A stretch of DNA of 64,000 nt from Thiobacillus sp. GTDB taxonomy: Bacteria > Pseudomonadota > Gammaproteobacteria > Burkholderiales > Thiobacillaceae. Location of the stretch: contig WGNC01000005.1 of assembly GCA_016124745.1 (NCBI GenBank), positions 122,659-186,658 of the forward strand. Direction: 5' to 3'. The position numbers were made by a program, and so were the translations under genes. Below the pieces are notes generated by a model that made no database searches, had not been told where the DNA came from, and saw only the letters and a list, made by a program, of their open reading frames with translations. Below, piece after piece: positions 47,695 to 56,822 of this stretch (position 1 is the first letter of the stretch; every line of letters starts with the position of its first letter).

Positions 47695-47808
47695 GTTTTC
47701 AGGCCAGCCGGTTTCGGCTGGACCCGGGTAGCAGGCCACCAGCCGGACTACCTGATAACACGCCGCTGCATTGTCGGCGGCAGGCCATCCGTGATAGGGT
47801 GGCACTCA

Positions 47809-47838
47809 GGCGCGAAGGATTCGTCCTCGCGCCTTTCT
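47809..47838 (+). terminator. Terminator before the thioredoxin gene
   Basis: A long stem of GGCGCG with AGGA/TCCT (47809-47819 and 47824-47833), with one bulged A, followed by TTTCTT. It should end the transcript of the 88-residue protein gene. Confidence 0.65.
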
Positions 47839-47866
47839 TATCTTCATTACTTCCCCAGGAATCAGC

Positions 47867-48253
47867 ATGGCCGTCATCGAACTTACCAAGGACAATTTTG
47901 AACCCACCATCCAGAGCAACGACGTAGTCATCGTCGATTTCTGGGCGCCGTGGTGCGGCCCCTGCCGCGGTTTTGCACCGATCTACGAGGCCGCGTCCGA
48001 AAAGCACGCCAACATCGTTTTCGCCAAGGTCAACACGGAAGTCGAGCAGGAACTGGCCGGCTACTTCCAGATTCGCTCCATCCCCACGCTGATGGTGTTT
48101 CGCGAGCAGGTCATCCTGTATTCCGAAGCTGGCTCGCTGCCCGCCCATGCGCTCGACGGCCTGATCGAACAGGTGATGGGGCTGGACATGGCGCAGGTCC
48201 ACAAGGACATCGCCGAGCAGCAGGCGCAGGCCCAGGGTCAGGACCAGGCTTAG
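47867..48253 (+). CDS. Thioredoxin-family protein
   Basis: A 128-residue thioredoxin with the active site WCGPC (about residues 29-33) and the cis-proline segment SIPTLMVF. It lacks a signal peptide, so it is cytoplasmic. The C-terminus has a Gln/Ala-rich tail of about 25 residues (AEQQAQAQGQDQA) beyond the usual fold, which is uncommon. A CCAGGA ribosome site precedes the ATG. It converges on hda with a 4-base overlap of the ends. Confidence 0.9.
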   Translation: MAVIELTKDNFEPTIQSNDVVIVDFWAPWCGPCRGFAPIYEAASEKHANIVFAKVNTEVEQELAGYFQIRSIPTLMVFREQVILYSEAGSLPAHALDGLIEQVMGLDMAQVHKDIAEQQAQAQGQDQA

Positions 48254-48894
48254 GAGGCCCTCAGCAGCTGGCGCAATAGCGGCAGCGTGATGGGGCGCCG
48301 CGTTTCAAGGCTGAAGCGATCCAGCGCTTCCAGCACCCGCAGCAGGCTTTGCATGTCGCGCGCGGTGTGGTTCAACAGATGGTCCGCCACCTGGGGTTCC
48401 AGCCGAAACCCCAGGGACTCGGCGTGCTGCACCAAGGCTGCGCGTTTTTCGGTATCGTCCAGACCTTGCAGGCGGAACACCAGCCCCCAGCCCAGCCGGG
48501 TCTGCAATTCCGGCATCACCGGCAACTCGGCTGGCGCCACATTTCCCGCGGCCAACCAAAGTCCGCCCGCGTCGCGCACCCGATTGAATGCAGCAAACCC
48601 GGCGCGCTGCTGCGCGTCATCCCACTGGTCGACCTGGTCTGCAATGACCGCCTGCGCAGCGTCCAGGCCGGTAACGTCGACGTCGAGTCCACGCGCCCGA
48701 CAGGCATTCGCCCAGGCGGCAAGCAGATAGCTTTTGCCGCTGCCCGGCGCGCCCCAAACATACACCATGCGTTCAGCCGCTGTGCCGTCGAGCATGGCCT
48801 GCAGCTGCGCCATCAACTCGACATTGCGTCCGGCCACAAAGCGGGCAAGTTCGGCCGCGGCGGGCGGGCGTATGTCGAGGAGAAGTTGCTGCAT
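48250..48894 (-). CDS. hda: DnaA regulatory inactivator Hda
   Basis: A 214-residue AAA+ protein related to DnaA domain III that stimulates hydrolysis of DnaA-bound ATP after replication starts. The N-terminus MQQLLLDI holds a QLLLDI beta-clamp-binding motif, and Walker A is GAPGSGKSYL (about residue 40). The start at 48894 was chosen for that motif; a longer frame to 49020 reads into upstream sequence. No DNA-binding domain IV is present, as expected for Hda. Confidence 0.9.
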   Translation of the reverse strand: MQQLLLDIRPPAAAELARFVAGRNVELMAQLQAMLDGTAAERMVYVWGAPGSGKSYLLAAWANACRARGLDVDVTGLDAAQAVIADQVDQWDDAQQRAGFAAFNRVRDAGGLWLAAGNVAPAELPVMPELQTRLGWGLVFRLQGLDDTEKRAALVQHAESLGFRLEPQVADHLLNHTARDMQSLLRVLEALDRFSLETRRPITLPLLRQLLRAS

Positions 48895-48940
48895 GGGGCG
48901 GGAGGATAAACCATGCGGACGGTGATGGACCATAGCGGGC

Positions 48941-50362
48941 TTACATGAGCGCATCGAACAGGCGGGCAACGTTCTGCAGCAGCCGCTTCGGCGCGGGGCG
49001 TTTGAACCAGCTGTGAGCATCGACGGGGGTGGATTCTGCGATATAGCCCTGCTCGATCTGCCACAGGTCGCCGGCGACGGCCTGATCGTAGATCAGCACG
49101 GTGACTTCCTCGTTGAGCTCGAACGAGCGCCGGTCGAGATTGGACGAACCGATCAGCGCCACGCATTCATCCACGCTCATCAGTTTCGAGTGCAGGAAGT
49201 TGCCGTAATAGCCATGAATGTGCACCCCGGCTTCCAGCAGGGTGTCATAGTAGGACTCCTGGGCGAACTGGACGAAGGGCTTGTTCGATCTCCGGTTGAC
49301 AACCAGGTGTACCGTGACCCCGCGCCGCGCCGCGTTGCACATTGCGCTGACGAATTGCGACGAAGGGATGAAGTACGGCGTGGTCAGCACCACGCGCGAC
49401 AACGCCGCATAAATCAGGCTGACCATCACGTTTTCCGTGGTGTCGGTTTGGTAGCCGGGACCGCTCGGGAGTACCTGGGCATAAGCCGGCAGTTGCGGTG
49501 GCTGAAACGAATAGGTGGATACATCGACTTCCGGTGGCAGATCGACTGTTTCCAGATAGCGGTCTCCGAGCAGGATCGCATGCAGTTGCTTCACGACCGG
49601 TCCCTCGGCGCGCACCACCATTTCCTCGTTGGTCAGCCCCCGGTTTGCCTTCGAACTGACGATGTTCTGCGAACCGAAAAAGGCCACCATGCCATCGATG
49701 ACGACGATCTTGCGGTGATTGCGCAGGTCGGGCCGCAACCGGTCTGGCTTGAACAGATGCAATGGCAGCAGGGCGATCACCTCGGCGCCCGCGTCACGCA
49801 ACGCGGGCGCATGCACTTTCAGCCCGTCGCGCGCGCCGATCGCGTCCATCAGCACGCGTACCGCCACGCCACGCTGGCTTGCACGTACCAGCGCGTCGCT
49901 CACCCGACGTCCGACCTCATCGTCGGCAAATATGTAGTACATCAGGTGGACCTGGCTGGAGGCAGCATCGATGCCGGCAACCAGATGGTCGAGCGCAGCC
50001 TGATAGTCGTGAATGAGTTCGAAGCGATTGCCGCCGACGACCGGGAAACTCGAAAGCGCGGCGGTCAAGTCCAGTGCTGGCCATAGTTCGGCGGGGGCAC
50101 GCTCGCGAAGCGACACAGTATCGGGAAACTGACCATAAATGCGATCGATTGCCTCACGCACCGCCTGCTGCCGGACCCGTCGCTGTCGCGGCAGATAGGC
50201 GCGTCCGAACAAGGCGTAGAGCAGCAAACCCTCCCAGGGCAGGAAAAATATCAGCAGCAGCCAGCCCCTGGCCGCTGCGGCGTCGCGGCGATAGGGCACA
50301 TAGAACAGCATCGCGATGCGGATCACCCATTCGCTTACGTAATACACATCGATCCAGGACAT
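48941..50362 (-). CDS. cls: Cardiolipin synthase, phospholipase D type
   Basis: A 473-residue membrane-anchored enzyme that joins phosphatidylglycerols to make cardiolipin. Two N-terminal helices (about residues 5-25 and 35-52) are followed by two HKD motifs: HRKIVVID near residue 223 and HSKLMSVDE near residue 393. Both are intact. I chose the start MSWIDVYY at 50362; the frame to 50404 adds a basic leader that lacks support. It is divergent from nadA with a 225-base gap that has no gene and no clear control site. Confidence 0.92.
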   Translation of the reverse strand: MSWIDVYYVSEWVIRIAMLFYVPYRRDAAAARGWLLLIFFLPWEGLLLYALFGRAYLPRQRRVRQQAVREAIDRIYGQFPDTVSLRERAPAELWPALDLTAALSSFPVVGGNRFELIHDYQAALDHLVAGIDAASSQVHLMYYIFADDEVGRRVSDALVRASQRGVAVRVLMDAIGARDGLKVHAPALRDAGAEVIALLPLHLFKPDRLRPDLRNHRKIVVIDGMVAFFGSQNIVSSKANRGLTNEEMVVRAEGPVVKQLHAILLGDRYLETVDLPPEVDVSTYSFQPPQLPAYAQVLPSGPGYQTDTTENVMVSLIYAALSRVVLTTPYFIPSSQFVSAMCNAARRGVTVHLVVNRRSNKPFVQFAQESYYDTLLEAGVHIHGYYGNFLHSKLMSVDECVALIGSSNLDRRSFELNEEVTVLIYDQAVAGDLWQIEQGYIAESTPVDAHSWFKRPAPKRLLQNVARLFDALM

Positions 50363-50586
50363 TTCCCTTACCCTTTCCCTGTTTCCCTTGATCCCTGGCG
50401 GCATCTCGCAGTCGAACGTCCCGCGGTGAAGACACCCGGCCTACAGAAGTCGCGCCGCCAATTATCGCAGGGACTGCATGGCATATTCAGTCGACGCCTT
50501 TCCCAGCGCGACATCATGCCCGATGAAATGCGCCCGCGCGCCCGGCTATACTTCTCCCTTTAGCACCCGATTCCGGAAGTTTTCCG

Positions 50587-51651
50587 ATGAAAGTCGATTT
50601 CCCCATGCCGGTCAGACCCGTCATCCAGCCGCCGCCGATGGTCGAGGAAGTGCTGGAGGCCAGCGAACGCGAGGCCCTCAAAACCCGCATCAAGGCGCTC
50701 ATGCAGGCTCAGGACGCCGTACTGGTCGCGCATTACTACACCTCGGCCGACCTGCAGGACCTGGCGGAGGAAACCGGCGGCTGCGTGTCGGATTCGCTCG
50801 AGATGGCACGCTTCGGCCACGCTCATCCGGCGAAGACGCTGGTCGTCGCCGGGGTCAAGTTCATGGGCGAAACCGCCAAAATTCTCAACCCGGAAAAGCG
50901 CGTCGTCATGCCCGACCTCGGTGCCGACTGTTCGCTCGATCTGGCCTGCCCGGCGGACGATTTCGCCGCCTTCTGCGACGCCCACCCGGATCGTGTGTCG
51001 GTCGTCTATGCCAACACCAGCGCAGCGGTCAAGGCGCGTGCCGACTGGGTCGTCACCTCGGGTATCGCCGCCAAGATCGTCAAGCATCTGCACCGCCAGG
51101 GCCACAGGCTGCTGTGGGCGCCGGATCGTCATCTGGGGGCGTACGTGCAGCGCATCAGCGGTGCCGACATGCTGCTATGGCAGGGCGCCTGCGTGGTTCA
51201 TGAAGCCTTCAAGGCGGAGGCGCTGCGGAAACTGCATGCCGAACATCCGGGCGCCGCGGTACTGGTGCATCCCGAATCACCGGAAAGCGTCATCGCCCTT
51301 GCAGATGTCGTCGGCTCGACCACGCAACTGATCGACGCCGTGCGGTCGCTGCCCAATTCCGAATTCATCGTCGCCACCGACAACGGCATCTTCCACAAGA
51401 TGCATGCCGCAGCGCCAGGCAAGATCCTGCTGGAGGCGCCCACAGCGGGTGAAGGCGCCACCTGCACTTCGTGCGCACATTGCCCGTGGATGGCGATGAA
51501 CGGCCTGAGAAAGCTCGCCGCCGTGCTTGAACGTGGCGGCAACGAAATCCATATCGAGGAATCCATCCGTGCCCGAGCCCGGCTGTCGATCCAGAAAATG
51601 CTTGATTTTGCGGCGGCAGAACGGGCTGGGCATATCCAGCTGGGCGACTGA
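50587..51651 (+). CDS. nadA: Quinolinate synthase A
   Basis: A 354-residue Fe-S enzyme that condenses iminoaspartate with dihydroxyacetone phosphate in NAD synthesis. Candidate 4Fe-4S ligands are in [17 protein letters not shown] and the [11 protein letters not shown] segment, the latter typical of NadA. The GGAAG ribosome site seven bases before the ATG supports the start. It stands alone on the plus strand. No nadB or nadC neighbour is in the window. Confidence 0.95.
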   Translation: MKVDFPMPVRPVIQPPPMVEEVLEASEREALKTRIKALMQAQDAVLVAHYYTSADLQDLAEETGGCVSDSLEMARFGHAHPAKTLVVAGVKFMGETAKILNPEKRVVMPDLGADCSLDLACPADDFAAFCDAHPDRVSVVYANTSAAVKARADWVVTSGIAAKIVKHLHRQGHRLLWAPDRHLGAYVQRISGADMLLWQGACVVHEAFKAEALRKLHAEHPGAAVLVHPESPESVIALADVVGSTTQLIDAVRSLPNSEFIVATDNGIFHKMHAAAPGKILLEAPTAGEGATCTSCAHCPWMAMNGLRKLAAVLERGGNEIHIEESIRARARLSIQKMLDFAAAERAGHIQLGD

Positions 51652-51690
51652 AGCCAAAGCACCCCGCTCCGCTCCGGGCGGAAGGCCTTG

Positions 51691-52521
51691 TTACCAGCCA
51701 GCGTTCAGATCGTAGCCAAAATCGGCCTTGCAATAACGCCGATGCATTGCCAGGAAGTATCTCTTGTCATCTTCCGAGTAGAGCGCCAGCGGATTTTCCT
51801 CGTTTGGTCGCACCACCTTGTCCAGTCGACCGGGATCCTCCTTGCGTGACATTTCTTCCTTGGAAGAACGCTCGATCGCCAGTTTCAACAGGGAATCGCT
51901 CATTCCGGGCAAGCCCATGTAATCGACGATCTGACGCAAGCATCCGAACGTGTCGGCGCGCAGATCCTCGTATCTGACCAGATGCACCCCTTGCGGACGC
52001 GCCTCTGCCATGGCCTGCCAACTATTGAGGAATCGAATTCCCCACCAGATGTCCTTGTCGAAATAACTGGCCCCACCGTTCTGACGCATCCGATCGTCAC
52101 GTGTATGCAGGTAATCACTGAAGCTGATCTTGTAGCGGTGCTGAAAGCGCTTGTAATGTGAAACCAGAATGGCCCGCGGATCCCTCACCAGAAGGACATA
52201 ATTCGGCATGCGCAGCAGCCGCAACATGAATGCATTGGTGATCAGGGGGTTGGGGATCTGGTGGCTTTGCCTGATGCGCGGAATCCCCGGATGATTGGTC
52301 AGTGTGCTGGACGCACCGGACTTCTCGAGTATGTTTGTCTGCAGCCTCTCCTGCATGGGCAACTCATACTTCACGGCGATGGCCGCAGCCAGCATGTGGA
52401 GCAGCCAGTGGGATCCGGATTGATGCATGCTCACGACGTAGCCATCATGACCGCGCCGCCTGACCAGTGAGAGATTGGTCAGGTCCCGGGTGACCCGATC
52501 GTACAAGTACCTAAATTCCAT
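51691..52521 (-). CDS. PAPS-dependent sulfotransferase-domain protein
   Basis: A 276-residue protein (up to 309 if an upstream start is used) with the two PAPS-binding regions of sulfotransferases: an N-terminal 5'-phosphosulfate loop variant MHQSGSHWLLHML (normally PKSGTTW) and the 3'-phosphate region LVRDPRAILVSHYKRF. It would sulfate a cell-surface glycan, lipid or secreted metabolite. ATGs at 52563, 52587 and 52620 are alternative starts, none with a strong ribosome site. It is a lone gene between nadA and a divergent membrane-protein gene. The acceptor is unknown. Confidence 0.8.
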   Translation of the reverse strand: MEFRYLYDRVTRDLTNLSLVRRRGHDGYVVSMHQSGSHWLLHMLAAAIAVKYELPMQERLQTNILEKSGASSTLTNHPGIPRIRQSHQIPNPLITNAFMLRLLRMPNYVLLVRDPRAILVSHYKRFQHRYKISFSDYLHTRDDRMRQNGGASYFDKDIWWGIRFLNSWQAMAEARPQGVHLVRYEDLRADTFGCLRQIVDYMGLPGMSDSLLKLAIERSSKEEMSRKEDPGRLDKVVRPNEENPLALYSEDDKRYFLAMHRRYCKADFGYDLNAGW

Positions 52522-52831
52522 AAAGCCGCTTCGTGAGGTGGGTGGCGTGTCCAGCCGTTTCATCGCCGATAGTCGCAGTCGACGCATGACACCCCATGCG
52601 TGACGGCCTGAGTCAAACATGCCGGGGCAATCAAATTGTCGTGATTTTATAACGTCATCGTCATCGCGCGCGCCTGCGAGCCAGTGTTATTCTCCCGGCT
52701 TGCCGGAGCAAGCGCACAGGCGGGATTTTGCAGGTGGAAAAGCAATCGCCGCCTTTGCGGAGACCTGGCGCCCGCCCGTCGTCCCCGGACAGCGCCGCAG
52801 GCGGGATAACTTTTCAACATTTCAATCACAC

Positions 52832-53764
52832 ATGGCCGGAAGCAGTCTGCTCGTCCTGATCGACGACATCGCCACCATCCTCGACGACGTGTCGGTGATG
52901 ACCAAGGTCGCCGCCAAGAAAACCACCGGCGTCCTGGGTGACGACCTGGCTCTGAATGCCCAGCAGGTTTCCGGCGTGAAGGCCGATCGCGAGTTGCCCG
53001 TCGTCTGGGCCGTGGCCCGGGGCTCATTCCGCAACAAGCTGATCCTGGTGCCGGCGGCACTTGCCATCAGCGCGCTGGCACCGTGGGCGATCACGCCGTT
53101 GCTGATGCTGGGTGGCGCCTATCTCTGTTACGAGGGCTTCGAGAAGATCGCGCACCGTGTCCTGCACACCCCAAACGAGGACAGGGCGCATCACGCCGAA
53201 CTGATCCACGCACTGGCCGATCCGGCGGTCGACCCGTTGACGCTGGAGCAGAACAAGATCAAGGGCGCTGTACGCACCGATTTCATCCTTTCCGCCGAAA
53301 TCATCGTCATCACGCTGGGCACCGTCGCTGCCGCGTCGTTCGGCAAGCAACTCACGGTGCTGGCCAGCATCGCCGTCCTGATGACCGTGGGCGTCTATGG
53401 CCTGGTCGCCGGCATCGTCAAGCTCGACGATGCCGGACTCTATCTCAGCCGGCAGCCCACCCGACTCCTTCGCGCCTTAGGACGAGGCATTCTTGCCACA
53501 GCGCCCGTGATGATGAAAGGCTTGGCTGTAATCGGCACCGCTGCCATGTTCCTGGTCGGCGGCGGCATCCTCGTTCACGGCCTGCCGGGGGCGCATCAAG
53601 CGGTCGAGTCGGCCACCGGATTCGTGGCGACATGGCCCGGCATCGGCGGCATGCTGGGTGCGGCCACCCCATTGCTGCTGGATGGCCTGGCCGGCATCGC
53701 CGCAGGCGCAGCGGTGTTGGCCGGGGTCAGCCTCGCCAGGCGGCTGTTCCGCCAGGCAGCCTAG
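52832..53764 (+). CDS. DUF808 (YedI-like) membrane protein
   Basis: A 310-residue inner-membrane protein with about five to six helices. The N-terminal motif LIDDIATILDDVSVMTKVAAKKTTGVLGDDLALNAQ is the hallmark of the DUF808/YedI family. The ATG at 52832 gives this N-terminus and lies after an AT-rich stretch; the frame to 52619 is not coding-like. Function is unknown. The 310-base gap upstream (52522-52831) is divergent control space, with only a small CCGGC hairpin seen. Its end overlaps the next gene by 38 bases, tail to tail. Confidence 0.87.
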   Translation: MAGSSLLVLIDDIATILDDVSVMTKVAAKKTTGVLGDDLALNAQQVSGVKADRELPVVWAVARGSFRNKLILVPAALAISALAPWAITPLLMLGGAYLCYEGFEKIAHRVLHTPNEDRAHHAELIHALADPAVDPLTLEQNKIKGAVRTDFILSAEIIVITLGTVAAASFGKQLTVLASIAVLMTVGVYGLVAGIVKLDDAGLYLSRQPTRLLRALGRGILATAPVMMKGLAVIGTAAMFLVGGGILVHGLPGAHQAVESATGFVATWPGIGGMLGAATPLLLDGLAGIAAGAAVLAGVSLARRLFRQAA

Positions 53765-54365
53765 CCAGCTGGCGGTCCTGCTGCCGCGACAGCAGGACCT
53801 GCGCGACAAGCGCGCCCAGCAACGCAAGAAGCATGTCCCACTGCGTATCCCAGATATCCCCCTGGGTCGCCAGGAAGGCGTCGGCCTCTCCGCCCATCAC
53901 GAGTGCGGCCCCCCATTCGAAGAATTCATAGCAGGCACTGAATGCCAGCACCACGCTGGTCGTCAGCAGGAAAAGCCAGCCACCGGGACGCAAGGGTGTG
54001 GCACGCAGGAGGATTTCGCGCGTGAGCATGGCCGGGACAAAGCCCTGCGCCAGGTGTCCCAGCCGGTCGTAGTGGTTGCGCGACAACTCGAATGCGTCCT
54101 GTACCCAGAAACCCAGCGGCACCCTGGCATAGGTGTAGGCGCCGCCCAGCATCAGGATCAGGCCGTGGATGAACAGCAGCCGGTAAACCAGCGGCGTCAG
54201 CGGGAAGCGCCGGTGGGTCGCCATCAGCAAGGGCAGGCCGAGCACGACCGGCAAGGTCTCGAGGAACCAGGTCAGGCGATCGAACGGATCCGTCCCCGAA
54301 GCGATCAGCGCCAGCAGGGTCAGCACCACCAGCACAGGTTTTTCGTAAGGTGTGTCGGTGCCCAT
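53727..54365 (-). CDS. DUF2238 (YjdF-like) membrane protein
   Basis: A 212-residue membrane protein with about six helices (about residues 10-25, 35-50, 62-80, 110-122, 133-150, 180-195). The FELSRNHYDRLGHLAQGF and ACYEFFEWGAA segments match the DUF2238/YjdF family, whose role is unknown. The gene runs antiparallel to the DUF808 gene and overlaps its 3' end. A 150-base gap to the next gene holds nothing that I recognise. Confidence 0.82.
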   Translation of the reverse strand: MGTDTPYEKPVLVVLTLLALIASGTDPFDRLTWFLETLPVVLGLPLLMATHRRFPLTPLVYRLLFIHGLILMLGGAYTYARVPLGFWVQDAFELSRNHYDRLGHLAQGFVPAMLTREILLRATPLRPGGWLFLLTTSVVLAFSACYEFFEWGAALVMGGEADAFLATQGDIWDTQWDMLLALLGALVAQVLLSRQQDRQLARLPGGTAAWRG

Positions 54366-54516
54366 TTGATCGCGCCCTCTATCCCGTGCTGTTCCCGTTC
54401 GTCAGCGCGCGGCATGACGACGGCGTCGAAAGCTGCGGCCATGCCCCCGACCGGTAAAGGGATTTGCCGCGCGATTGTATCGGCTCCGGGTTTGCGCCTC
54501 CAATGCGCCAGCCAGC

Positions 54517-55368
54517 CTATTTCTTGAAAGGCTGGATCAGCGCGCGCACCGCGTCATAGGCGGAATCGTCGATAGGTGTGAAGCCATCGTAGGCGATATC
54601 GAAGGCTTCCAGGGTCGCGGCACCGTCGGGGGAGGACTTGTTCAGCGCCAGCAGCGCGTCGCGCAGCTGGTTGCGCACTGCCGGCGACATGCCCGGATGC
54701 ACCGCGAAGAGGTACGACGGCAAGGGTGCCGTGCTGCCGATCACTGCCACGCCCTTGCTCTTGAAACCGTCGGCGACGGAATCCTTGAGAATTCCTCCGT
54801 CAAAATCTCCCGCGAGCACAGCCTTGGCAATATTGTCGTAATGCTTGAGATAGGCATAACGTGAAAAATCATCGGGGCCGAGCCCCATCGATGCAACCGC
54901 CGCGCGCTGCAAAAGCGCCCGTTCATCGCCGAAGGCAAAGCTTTTTCCCTTCAGTTCCTCTGGCGAGCGGATGCCGGACCCGGCCCTGACGCCGATGACC
55001 AGCGAAAACAGGGGGCGGCCGTTCGTGGTAGGCGCGACCAGCGGAATCACCCCGTACTTCCTGCGCGCCTCGATATAGGCCACTGGCGTGAGATAGGCGA
55101 TCTGCGTCTGACCGGTCCCCAGATCGTCCACCGCCGATTCCAGGTTGGGAGACGGCCGGAAGCGGATATTCAGGTTCGTGCTCAGGGCCAGATAGTTGGT
55201 CAGCACACTCATGCGCTTGATCATCTCGACCGGGATATCCATGGCCACCGAGCCCATGGTCACCCTGGCCCCCTGATCCCTCGAGGCAGCCTCCGCGCTG
55301 GCAGGTTGAAATGCGGCGCTGACCAGAAGCGCGGCCAGCAGGGTCCGGAATGCCAACTCCAGCTTCAT
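54517..55368 (-). CDS. PhnD-like periplasmic binding protein coupled to a diguanylate cyclase
   Basis: A 283-residue secreted protein with a signal peptide (about residues 1-26) and the phosphate/phosphite/phosphonate binding-protein fold, recognised by MGSVAMDIPVEMI, the QTQIAYLTPVAYIEARRKYG segment and GVRAGSGIRSPEELKGKSFAFGD. No ABC permease or ATPase is nearby. Its ATG overlaps the stop of the diguanylate cyclase (ATGA), so it probably works as a ligand sensor for that enzyme rather than in transport. The ligand is unknown. Confidence 0.83.
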   Translation of the reverse strand: MKLELAFRTLLAALLVSAAFQPASAEAASRDQGARVTMGSVAMDIPVEMIKRMSVLTNYLALSTNLNIRFRPSPNLESAVDDLGTGQTQIAYLTPVAYIEARRKYGVIPLVAPTTNGRPLFSLVIGVRAGSGIRSPEELKGKSFAFGDERALLQRAAVASMGLGPDDFSRYAYLKHYDNIAKAVLAGDFDGGILKDSVADGFKSKGVAVIGSTAPLPSYLFAVHPGMSPAVRNQLRDALLALNKSSPDGAATLEAFDIAYDGFTPIDDSAYDAVRALIQPFKK

Positions 55369-56642
55369 GAAGCCTTGACGCATGGGGAAGCAGAATACAC
55401 GCAATGACGGTTACGCCCTCCCAGCTTGGCCTGATAAAGCGCCTTGTCGGCCGCATTGTAGAGCGCCTGGGTCGTCTTCATGCTCACGTCACGCTGCGCG
55501 ATTCCGATGCTCACGGCCACATTCAGCGTGTTGTCTTCATAGTCGAATAGGTGTGTCCGCACGCCATCCATGAGTTTTTGCACGAGTCGCTCAGCCTGTT
55601 CACTGCCCGTATGATAAAGAATGATGCCGAATTCATCGCCCCCCAGGCGCGCGGCCAGATCCGACTTGCGGATATGCAGGCGCAGAATGCTGCCGATGTC
55701 GCGCAACACCGCATCCCCGGCGCCGTGGCCATGGCTGTCGTTGATCTGCTTGAAGCGGTCGATGTCCAGCAGGACCAGCGTGACGGCCTCGGCAAACCGC
55801 TCCGACTGATGGAACATGCGTGACAGCGCTTCATCAAATTTGCGTCGATTGGGCAACCCGGTCAGCCAGTCCGTGGTGGCCATGGTATTGAGCAAGTCAA
55901 GCGCACGCTCGAGTTCCTGGGTGCGGCCGCCCAGCTGAATATTCTTTTCCCGAAGCTCCTGGTTCGCGAAATCTATCTTGCTTTGCAACTGATGGTGATA
56001 GCTGGCGAGCGATTCGTTCAGTGTGTTGAAAACTGACACCAGACGCCCGATCTCGTCCCGGCTATTCACTTCCAGTTCACGCGGGACGAACGAGTCTCCC
56101 TTTTCCACCGCTTCTTCCATGGCCATGGTCAGTCTGCGGATCGGCGAAACGATCCCCCCGGCCGTAAACAGATAGACGATCACGCCAAGAATTGCGCCAA
56201 AAACGATTTGCTCGGTGAATACGCGCCAATACAGCGCTCGGAGCGCCTTTTCCAGCGCCTCGGTCGACATGTCGACCGTGACGCTGCCAATTTTCCTGCC
56301 TTCGAACATGACAGGTGCCCCGAACTGGTTGACCGTTCCCGCTTCCCCGCTGGCGGCCTCGCTCATGATGCGCCCGCCCTGATTGCGGACGATGACGCGG
56401 ATGACGTTGGCTTGCTGCGAAATATTGTCGGCGAGGATTTCCAGATTGCCATAGTCATACCCCGCTATCAGCGAGGCGGCGCCTGAAGCCGTGGCATTTG
56501 CCACGCTCTGGCCGGCCTTTCCGATCAGTTCGCTGAGCGGCCCGCGCTCGTTCTGGACGCGCACCACGCCGATGGCGGCCGAGGTCATCAATACGCCAGC
56601 CGCAACGTAGCCAATGAGCTTGAAACTCAAACCAAACTGCAA
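55365..56642 (-). CDS. Membrane diguanylate cyclase (periplasmic sensor-HAMP-GGDEF)
   Basis: A 425-residue cyclic-di-GMP synthase. Order: TM helix (about residues 8-28), periplasmic sensor (about 29-138), TM helix (about 143-163), HAMP (about 164-220), GGDEF domain (about 250-415). The active site GGDEF is intact at 334-338 and the inhibitory RxxD site is RKSD at 325-328, so product inhibition is expected. The start is a TTG at 56642 with GGGAGA seven bases upstream. It is coupled to the PhnD-like protein gene, as in two-part sensor systems. Confidence 0.9.
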   Translation of the reverse strand: MQFGLSFKLIGYVAAGVLMTSAAIGVVRVQNERGPLSELIGKAGQSVANATASGAASLIAGYDYGNLEILADNISQQANVIRVIVRNQGGRIMSEAASGEAGTVNQFGAPVMFEGRKIGSVTVDMSTEALEKALRALYWRVFTEQIVFGAILGVIVYLFTAGGIVSPIRRLTMAMEEAVEKGDSFVPRELEVNSRDEIGRLVSVFNTLNESLASYHHQLQSKIDFANQELREKNIQLGGRTQELERALDLLNTMATTDWLTGLPNRRKFDEALSRMFHQSERFAEAVTLVLLDIDRFKQINDSHGHGAGDAVLRDIGSILRLHIRKSDLAARLGGDEFGIILYHTGSEQAERLVQKLMDGVRTHLFDYEDNTLNVAVSIGIAQRDVSMKTTQALYNAADKALYQAKLGGRNRHCVYSASPCVKAS

Positions 56643-56822
56643 GCCGGTCTCCCAGGAACGAATCGTGCGGCAAGGTCCTTGCCGTCCATCGTCTATCGGC
56701 GAGGCCGGCTAAAACTGAAGACGCCAGCACCCAAACCAGGTGACGCTTCCTGCCCCCCATCACCCGCCCGCCCGAAGCGAAGCCATATCCCGTAAAATGT
56801 AACTTTTGCAGTGGCACCCGCC

